Origin: Cynocephalus volans
Taxonomy: Eukaryota > Chordata > Mammalia > Dermoptera > Cynocephalidae
Length of the DNA stretch: 64,000 nucleotides
NCBI RefSeq assembly: GCF_027409185.1
Contig: NC_084472.1
Span: 46,611,427 to 46,675,426 of the forward strand
Direction of reading: 5' to 3'
Below, one piece after another: positions 56,525 to 64,000 of this stretch. Position numbers and translations under genes: made by a program. The notes beneath the pieces were generated by a model that worked only from the letters and a program-made list of their open reading frames with translations, ran no database searches and was not told the origin of the DNA. Position 1 is the stretch's first letter; each line of letters starts with the position of its first letter.

Positions 56525-58075
56525 TTTTCCTTCTTTTTTACTGAAACATAATTGATTGTACATATCTGTGGGGTACAGCATTGAATATCAATAACTGTGC
56601 AAAATGTGATGCTCAAATCAGGATAATTGCCATATTTATCATTACAAAATGTAATAAGTTTTTGTGGCCCTCTACCAATTTCTCACTAACCACCTCCCCA
56701 CTCTGTTGGCCTCAGTTCCATTCTCTCCCTTTGAAAGTTCAAGGAATTATTGTGATTGTTATAGCTTTCTTTCTTCCTTTTAAAATTTATTTGTTTATTT
56801 TTTAGCTCCCACTTATAAGTGAGGAGATGTGGTATTTCTTTTTTTGTGACTGGTTTATTTCACTTATAATTTTCTCTATGTTCATCCATGTTGCTGCAAA
56901 TGGCAGAATTTCATTCTTTTTTTATGGCAGAGTAGTATTTCATTGTGTATGTGTATATATATATATATGTATACATACCACATTTTCCTTATCCAGTGTC
57001 TGTTGATGGATATTTAGGTTGGTTCCAACTCTTAGCTATTGTAAATAGAGCTTCTATAAACATGAGAGTGCAGGTATCCCTTTGACATGATGATTTCCAT
57101 TCTTTTGGGTATATACCCAGCAGCAGGATTGATGGATCATGTGGCATTTCTATCTGTAGTTGTTTGAGAAACCTCTATACTATTTTCCATATGGCCGCAC
57201 CATTTTACAGTCCCACCAACAGTGTAAGAGGGTTCTCCTTTCTCCACACCCTTGTCAGCATTTGTTATTCTCTGTCTTTTTGATAGTGGCCAGTCCAACT
57301 GGCTTGAGATGATACTCGATGTGGTTTTGATTTGCATTTTCCTGATGCTCAGTGAGTCTGAGCATTTTTCCATGTGTCTTTTGGCCATTTGTATGTCTTC
57401 CTTTGAGAAATGCCTATTAAGCTGCTTTGCCCATTTTTTAATTGGGTTACTTGGTTTTTTTGCTATTAAGTTGTTTGAGATCCTTGAATAATCTGGGTAC
57501 TAATCTCTTGTCAGCTGCATAGTTTGCAGACATTTTCTCTGATTCTGTAGGTTGTCTTTTCACTCTGTTAATTGCTTCTTTTCCTGCGTGGAAGCTTTTT
57601 AGTTTGATATAATCCCATTTTTTTTTCTTTTATTGCTTGTGGTTTTGGGGTCTTATTCATAAAGTTTTTGCACAGTCCTACTTCCTGACATGTTTTTCCT
57701 GTGTTTTCTTTTAGGAGTTTTATAGTTTCAGGTCTTATATTTAAGTCTTTAATCCATTTTGAGTTGATTTTGGCATATGGTGAGAGATACAGGCCTAGTT
57801 TAATCCTTCTGTGTATGGGTGTCCAGTTTTCCCTGCACCGTTTACTCAAGAGGCAGTCTTTTCCTCACTGTATGTTGTTGTTGTCTTTGCCAAAGATCAG
57901 TTGGCTGTTAAGTATGTGGATTGGGGTTCTCTATTCTGTTCCATTAGTTCGAGTGTCTGTTTTTATGCCAGTACCATGTGTTTTGGTTATTATAGCTTTG
58001 TGATATAACTTGAAGTCAGGTACTGTTATGCCTTTGGCTTTATGTTTTTACTCAGGATTGCTTTGGCTATTCAGG
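56525..58075 (-). mobile_element. Old 5'-truncated L1 (L1-E)
   Basis: 3' UTR at 56545-56800 (attgattgtacatatctgtg, tgtggccctctaccaatttc), then decayed ORF2 C-terminal sequence to about 58075 (tagctttgtgatataacttg near the truncated end). Short open pieces, such as [20 protein letters not shown] at 57568-57849, are separated by stops. Clearly older than L1-A. Confidence 0.87.
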
Positions 58076-58369
58076 GTGATTTTGTTCCCCTCATTGCTCC
58101 CAGTCTTGGTTCTTTTGGAATTGAGGACTCATCTACTCTACCCAGGCTTTCCTTTTCTTTGGGCTTTTCCCCCTTAATTCTTCTGTTGTCTTTTCTTTTG
58201 TTGATTCATTCAGACATAGTTGACTGTTTCCTTCTATTTACATGAGTTAGCTGCCCCCAAAGCTTTTTGCCCATAAGATTTTATTACTTTAGTATTTTTA
58301 TTACTTTATTATATTAATTTGCTCATAGGAAATTTATTAAAATTTTAAAAATATATAAAAGTTTAAAAA

Positions 58370-59020
58370 ATGTTATAGTGGATACCCATGTACCCACCAC
58401 TCAGGTTCCAACATTAACATTTTAGTATATGTGTTAGTCCATTTTTGTTGCTTATAGCAAAATACCTGGAACTGAGTGATTTATAAAGAAAAACAAAATT
58501 TATTGCTTACAGTTTCTGAGACTGGGAAGTCCAAAGTCCATCTGGTGGTGGGGACAGTGACCCAGGGGTCTCACATTGCAAGATGGTGGAAGCAGAGAGA
58601 TCAGAGAGAGAGAGAGAGACAGATTCTCCTCTTTGTCTCCCCATGCCCTCAGAGCCATGCCACCATCCATCATTTTTAATGCTTTCACTATGGCATGGCC
58701 GTATAATCCAATCACCTCTTCAAGGCTCCACCTCTCGGTTACCATAATAGGATTTCCCACCCTCTTAACAGCCACAGTGGGGGCTAAGTTTCTAATACAT
58801 AAAACTTGGGGGACACAATTCAAGCTTCAGTGAGTTTTGTGGAGACATTATTCAATCCACTACAGTATACTTATTTTATCACAAATCTATCCATCTATCC
58901 ACTTGTTTTTTTCCCATTCATCAAACCACCTTCTTTTTTGATGTATTTCAAATTAAATGGCAGGCATCAGTACCCATCATCTCTAAGCACTGCAGCTGAA
59001 AAATATTAATTAGAGTTCAA
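58370..59020 (-). mobile_element. Old L1 3' UTR fragment, split by a solo LTR
   Basis: The left piece 58370-58429 (ggatacccatgtacccacca, ctcaggttccaacattaaca) and the right piece 58865-59020 (ttatcacaaatctatccatc, catcaaaccaccttc-type text) are colinear parts of one L1M 3' UTR. The LTR between them is later. Confidence 0.65.
58430..58864 (-). mobile_element. Solo MaLR-type LTR, 435 bp
   Basis: Starts TGTGTTAGTCCATTTTTGTT and ends caatccactaca, with TG...CA ends. The flanking 5-mer gtata is exact at 58425-58429 and 58865-58869. Same family as the LTRs of the provirus at 7607-16863 (shares gcttacagtttctgagactg, caaaatacctggaactg, ggggtctcaca). No internal region, so it is a recombined solo LTR. 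Confidence 0.9.
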
Positions 59021-59044
59021 TATTTATTTATGGCTCTTTTTTTT

Positions 59045-59950
59045 CTTTTGAGATAAAGTTTATAGACAATGAAATACATAAATATTAAATTTACCATTTG
59101 ATGTGTTGATAAACACCCACACTTGTATAACCTAAACCCCTATCATCATATAGAACATTACTCCAAAAGTTTCCTTTGTCCCTTTTCGAAAAACTTGCTG
59201 CACCCGTTTTTCCCATAGGCAATCACTGCTCTGATTTTTATTCATTACGTATTAGTTAAAACATCTTATATGAAATATATGCCTTCTTTGTAAAACTTTT
59301 GTTACTCAGAATATTTTTGGGGTTCCTCCATGTTGTTCCAAGTGTCAGTAGTTTGTTCTTGTCTATCGTGAAGTGTTATTCCATCATGTGAATGTACTAC
59401 TCTTGACTTGTCCATTCACTTGTCGTTGGACACCTGGGTTGTTTCCATTTTTGGCTATTGTGAATACACCTGTGATGAGAAAATCGAACAGTGGTTTTCA
59501 GAGACTGGGGAGGGATAATAGGGAGAGGATGGCTGATAGGTATAAAATTACAATTAGACAGAAGGAATAAGTTCTGATGTTCTATTGCACAGTAGCACAA
59601 CTACGGTTAATAGTTAAGTTTTGTATATTACATAGTAGCTAGAAGAGAGGCTTTTGAATTTCTCCACAAAGAAATGATAAGTGCATGAGGTGATTGATAC
59701 GCTAACTACCCTGATCTGATTATTATACAACACATATATGTATCAAAATATTAGATTGTACCCCATAAGTATGTACAATTACATTGTGTAAGTTAAAACA
59801 ACAGCAAAACAACAAAACCAATGAAAAAAAACAAACCTGTGATGAGCATTCTTGTAGGAGTAATTTCATCAGCAGATGTTATTTCTCTTGGCAAAATACA
59901 TGGGAGTGAATTGCTGGGTCACCTAGAGGCCTTTTAATAGTTTTTTTACA
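59045..59950 (-). mobile_element. Old L1 3' fragment, split by a later L1
   Basis: 3' UTR and last part of ORF2 in reverse: gataaagtttatagacaatg, gttcctccatgttgttccaa, ccatttttggctattgtgaa, then after 59846 cattcttgtaggagtaattt and gtgaattgctgggtcaccta. Colinear across the insertion. Confidence 0.75.
59480..59834 (+). mobile_element. Short L1 3' UTR insertion, opposite strand
   Basis: A 355-bp 5'-truncated L1 3' end: gagactggggagggataata, gttctattgcacagtagcac, gattgtaccccataagtatg, with a tail rich in aacaaca/acaaaa. The 12-bp target duplication acctgtgatgag is exact at 59468-59479 and 59835-59846. It lies in an older minus-strand L1. Confidence 0.9.
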
Positions 59951-60187
59951 TATCATTTTCTATCGCTTTCTCTGTTAGGTCTCTTTCCATTGTCCTTTTC
60001 CTTCTACCAGTACCTGAAATCTATTGTCTTCCTGAGCAGCCTCTAATCTCATTTTGATGTCACGGAATGCTCCCTGCCTTCCCTGGGGGCACATATACTA
60101 ACTCCATGGTTTCTTTCTCTATGCTGGAGGCTTGAAGTGGTCCATGGTACCTGCCCCTCTCAGGGTGTCATGTTCCAGGGCAGCGTA

Positions 60188-60545
60188 TCAGTTAGCTATT
60201 TCTACAATTATGTTGTATTACAAAGCACTCCACAATCGGTGGCCTAAAACAAAGATTATTATTGTTCACAGGTCTGTGAGTTGTTAGGAGCAGTTCTGCT
60301 CCACGAGTATTTATTCTGGGGCCATGCTGAAGAGGCAGCAGTACCTCCTCATGGTGATGGCAAAAGTGCAGGAGAGTAGGTGGAAGCGTATGAGCCTTTC
60401 AAGGCTTTGGCCTAGAATTATCACTGTCACTCCCGCTCCTATTATAACGGACAGGGCAGGTCATATGATCAAAGCCCAGCATGGGTGGGGTGGGGAAATA
60501 TAATCTACCTCTACTATAGATGACGTGTATAACTGGCCCCTTACC
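60188..60545 (-). mobile_element. MLT1-like LTR, reverse
   Basis: Begins gtatcagttagctatttcta and caattatgttgtattacaaa, with ggtggcctaaaacaaagatt and cacaggtctgtgagttg: the MLT1 LTR in reverse, with a decayed middle. The stretch 59951-60187 shows nothing I can name. Confidence 0.75.
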
Positions 60546-61359
60546 TCCACTGAGGTTTTATATATAGAGAAAACAATTCTCCTCTTATGAAAGGCTTTGC
60601 ACTGACAGTACTTTTTCGATTACATCTTTCATTGAAATAATAATATGCTGATTATGTACTTTTAGCCTGTGAGAAATAGAAGGCTAAGCTAATCTTGGGC
60701 AACTAAAGTTGATTGTAAGGAATACCAGGAAATCATCTCAGCTGCCATGTAGCCTGACTCTGCAGATGGGAACATAGCTCAGGGTATACGTGACTCTCCT
60801 GACCATTGGGCTCAGGGACTGCCCATGTCGTGTGGTTGGTTGGTTGTTCCCTCTTCTAACATCAGCACCGTATTTACATGTCAGCAGTTTTTTCTCTCTA
60901 CTTCTATTTGCTTCTGCTATTCCTCTCTCTGTACACTTCTCTCTTTCTGCTCCATGTCTTCTTCCCTCTTTGTGCATGGTCATGATCAGACTTACTATGA
61001 AAGAGAATCTCTTTGGTTCAGTTAGTGACCAGCCAATATAAACCAACCCTGTTGGGTAGATCTTGACAGATTTTAGAAGGCTATTTGAGTCAGATTCCCT
61101 GGTTTTTAGGGGGTTACCTGATATCACATACAGATGATCGCTTTGGCTGCTGCTTCATAATGGGGCTATGGGACTGGCAGACTCAGATCATTCTGTTCAT
61201 GACACATTGAACTGAATTCTCCTCTCACAAGCTATAGACTTCATAGTCCCTAAATGAAAAGTAGCCAGCATATGGCCAACCCCCTCCTTCCTTTGCTATA
61301 GTTTATTTCATATTATGTTCCCCAAGCCAAATCCCTTCTCTGTCTGCTACCTGGCTGGA
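60546..61359. other. No gene recognised
   Basis: Short open frames only, on both strands around 60740-61130. No motif or repeat family is named. Confidence 0.4.
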
Positions 61360-62345
61360 ACCATTAGGCAATCTTAGTATATAATTCAGGAAATGCACAA
61401 AGGACTCATAAACAGCCAGCTCACAGAAAAATAAATTAAAATGACCTTTACACATGAAAAGATGGTCAAATTTTCTCATAGTAAGAAAATACATAAAATA
61501 TAATACATTATATATAAATATATTACTATACACAATATGTGTTACAATATATAATTATTAATATATAAATATATTATAAAATAATAAAAGGAAAATTAAG
61601 GGAAATGTCCATTAATAGTACAATAAAATATTATTTCTCACTTATCAGACTGGCAAAATCCTAATCCTCTGACTTTTAAGAATTCATAAAGATCAAGTCT
61701 GGCACACAGGCTGGCTTTACACTTTTTCATGGTATTTTTCAATTTTAGGAAACAATGGAGCAATGATTAGAGCAATGACTGTAAAGTCCTCAGGAGAAAG
61801 AAATGACCCAATAGTTTTATACCCAGGTAAACTATGCAAAAGTAAAGAAGCAATTGACAAAAATTTTCAAATATTACAGAACTTAAAGAATATAGTCATG
61901 GCTGCCACATATGGCCACTTATTACATGGACTACAATATAAATGGTGCTCCCTGGAAATGTGCAGTGCACAACCTGCACAGATATACATAACAATCCTGA
62001 ATATGGTTCCCATAAGATCTTGAAAAACTACTAAAATATAAAATGTGGTTGTTCAAAAAATGAATGGAGGAGCTACAATAAAAGGACTGGCAGTGGGATT
62101 AAATTTATCTAAATTCAGCATAAAACTAATTCAGCAATGGCAAAATTTATAAAGAAAGACATTGTAGGAAAAGAATAACTAAAAACATTGGATGAGAAGT
62201 GGTGGACTAATGGGTACAAAACTATGCTATTTACCCTAAGCGAATCATTGTGCTGTATATGCATGCATTGAAAACAACACACTGTACCCCACAAAGATGT
62301 CCAAGTAAATGTTAAAGTAAAATAAATAAAATAAATAGATAAAAG
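61360..62345 (+). mobile_element. Old L1/HAL1-like fragment
   Basis: Contains acacatgaaaagatggtcaa, ctcacttatcagactggcaa, and later a 3' end (gatgagaagtggtggactaa, aacaacacactgtaccccac, gtaaaataaataaaataaat). An AT-rich slippage tract at about 61496-61590 interrupts it. There are many stops. Confidence 0.6.
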
Positions 62346-62734
62346 AAAAGTAGCAAAAACCCAAAAGATAAAAACATCAGATGGTGAAGAGGGTGAGAAT
62401 GTGGGTCATAGTGCAAGCAAATAGATTTTCTCATGTTTCATAGCAGATGATCCAAAAATATTGTTTGTCTGCTAAACGAAGCAGTAGGATATAAGTACAT
62501 ATACACATATAAAGTAAAGAAATAAAAGAAAATAATACAACCAACAAAAGTGGGTAATATAGGGGAGGGAAGAGTGGTAAGAGGAGAAATATATTAACTT
62601 CATCCTTATTCACAATATGGAGCCAACAGGTTTTCAAAAAAAAAAAAGAGAATTGTTTGATTTTTCTAATATATACACAAAAATTTATAAATAAAATCAT
62701 AACATCACTGTTGAAAAGCAAAAACATTATTGTT

Positions 62735-62975
62735 ACAAGGCTGTACTCCGAAGTCAGACTGTTGGCTTTGAATTGTAGCTCACTTGCTGGCTGTGATACC
62801 TCGAGCATATTCATGGAACTACCTGTTCTTTAGTTTTTTCATTTGTAAAGTGAGATTATAATAGTACCTACTTCATAATGTTGTGAGAAGTAAATGCAAT
62901 AATGAATCTAAAATGCTTAACAGTAAATACTCGGTAAGTTTTAGCTATTATTATTGCTATTTATTATTTTCAGCA
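62735..62975 (+). repeat. MIR SINE, near full length
   Basis: Contains ccgaagtcagactgttggct, ttgctggctgtgatacctcg, atttgtaaagtgagattata, atagtacctacttcataatg, ttgtgagaagtaaatgcaat and aagttttagctattattatt, in complete MIR order. Confidence 0.88.
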
Positions 62976-63391
62976 CATATTAAATAGGTAGAAATGCCAC
63001 ACTGGCATGTCCCATATGAACTGAAGACAAAATAGCATTACTTTTAACATAGAGTCTAGAATTTTTGAAATATTCACAATATCAGCACAATCAGATGACC
63101 TTAGTAGAAGTCAAATGTCGGTCTTTTGCAGACCCCTATCATAATTTTGAAACGTCTGTGTGGAAGTTATATTCCTATTTACCTAATATTTTTCTTTACT
63201 ACTTACCTAATACTTTTATTTAAATCGATTTAAAATCTACTCGCTTTTTAAAAATATAATTTCATTCTAAGTAATTACATCCATAGGATCATTTTTGATG
63301 TTCCAGTTGATTTTTTAAAACACATTTTATTAAATATGTGGTTATAAAACAATTGGTTTATATGCCACCTAAAGTTATTTTGAAAATTACC
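62976..63391. other. No gene recognised, AT-rich
   Basis: No family or coding region is identified. Confidence 0.4.
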
Positions 63392-63930
63392 AGTGGTTCA
63401 CATAATACACTTAGGACAGTTCTATTTTTTATTCGTGTAATAAATACTTTTGAACATCTACTATATATTAGCCACTGTTTTAGGCAGGTACAGCAGTAAA
63501 TTCAACATGCAAAAATTTCTGCACTCATGGAGCTTACATTCTAGCAAGATAGCAAACAAGATAAAGAAATAAAATTTGTAGTACATGAGATGGTGATATG
63601 CATTTTAGAGAAAAATCCAGCAGGGAAAAGAGACAGGTAGCATTGGAGGAGGAAAAAGCGAGTGGATTGTAATTTTAAATAGAGGGGTCAAGAAGGCCTC
63701 ACCAAGAAGGGTCCCTTTGAGAAAAGTCCTACAGTTGGCGAATGAATAAGCCATGTGCATATATGGGGAAGAGACTTCCAGATTTACAGAAGAGCAAGCT
63801 CAAAGGCCTTGGGGTGGAAGTACGCCTGGCATGTTCAAGAAAAAACAGGGAGGTCAATGCATCTGGAGTACTGAGGGTGGGGGGAGAATGGTGGATGGGG
63901 GAGGTCAGAAAAGTAATGAGAGATGGCAGA
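63392..63930 (+). repeat. Ancient mammalian interspersed repeat
   Basis: Contains catctactatatattagcca, ctcatggagcttacattcta, aaggcctcaccaagaagggt, aaggccttggggtggaagta and ggcatgttcaagaaaa. This order is common across mammalian genomes; I recognise it as repetitive but cannot name the family with confidence. Confidence 0.6.
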
Positions 63931-63948
63931 TCAAGCAGGACCTGGTGC

Positions 63949-64000
63949 TGCTGCTGCTGGTTTGCTTTTACTACTGCTGCCACTACCACTGCTGCTGCTG
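63949..64000. repeat. Interrupted (CTG)n trinucleotide tract at the window edge
   Basis: ctgctgctgctgg, then ttactactgctgccactacc, then actgctgctgctg running off the window. Its full length is unknown. The opposite strand reads as a short Gln/Ala/Val-type stretch but nothing supports a gene. Confidence 0.8.

Noticed and set aside
1..64000. CRISPR array, operon, phage or other bacterial system
   Set aside because: No regularly spaced repeats, ribosome-binding sites or gene clusters exist. The sequence is mammalian throughout.

Overview
This window is mammalian nuclear DNA made almost entirely of interspersed repeats. I see no host protein-coding gene, no host exon and no functional RNA gene. 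The strongest clue to the organism is a repeated tRNA-Ile-derived SINE (heads reading like GGCCGGCCCGTGGCTCACTCGG, or the older GTTAGCTCAGTTGGTTAGAGC type, with GCTGATAACACCAAGG). It matches what I know of the CYN SINEs of colugos (Dermoptera). Together with MIR, L2, MER5/MER20-type DNA transposons and THE1/MST-like MaLR elements, a colugo is my best guess (about 0.7). A placental mammal is certain.

Layout: 1-7.5 kb is old repeat sequence (MIR, L1 tails, a MER20-like element, and an L2 broken by two LTRs). 7.56-17.23 kb is one nested block. An ancient LTR was hit by a THE1/MST-like MaLR provirus, which has 5-bp target duplications (ctggg). Its left LTR was then hit by a full-length L1 (L1-A, 7842-14658, minus strand) with an 18-bp target duplication. 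L1-A has open ORF1 and ORF2 with all catalytic residues I could check, so it is the one element here that may still be mobile. 17.2-26.1 kb holds an EIF4A2 processed pseudogene (18905-20341), two extremely short L1 3' tips, and further L1, LTR, L2 and MIR pieces.

26.1-33.0 kb is an older decayed L1 (L1-B, minus). A young 5'-truncated L1 (L1-C, 29374-30667) and a SINE are inserted in it. 33-44 kb is mostly unassigned sequence with old LTR-like, L2, SINE and microsatellite pieces. 44.16-50.63 kb is a nearly full-length plus-strand L1 (L1-D) broken by a stop and frameshifts. 50.6-64 kb holds further old L1 pieces, SINEs with clear target duplications, MER5-like elements, a solo LTR with a 5-bp duplication, an L1-in-L1 insertion, and a trinucleotide repeat at the window edge.

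How the parts act together: L1-A encodes the ORF1 RNA-binding protein and the ORF2 endonuclease/reverse transcriptase. Machinery of this kind explains most of what is here: the truncated L1 copies, the tRNA-derived SINEs and the EIF4A2 retrocopy all show L1-style target duplications, A-tails or processed structure. Nothing in the window looks like a wholly new system. The points most worth following up are the intact L1, its 5' UTR with an antisense reading frame, L1 tips truncated at a G-rich tract, and a retrocopy that seems to lack exactly one exon.
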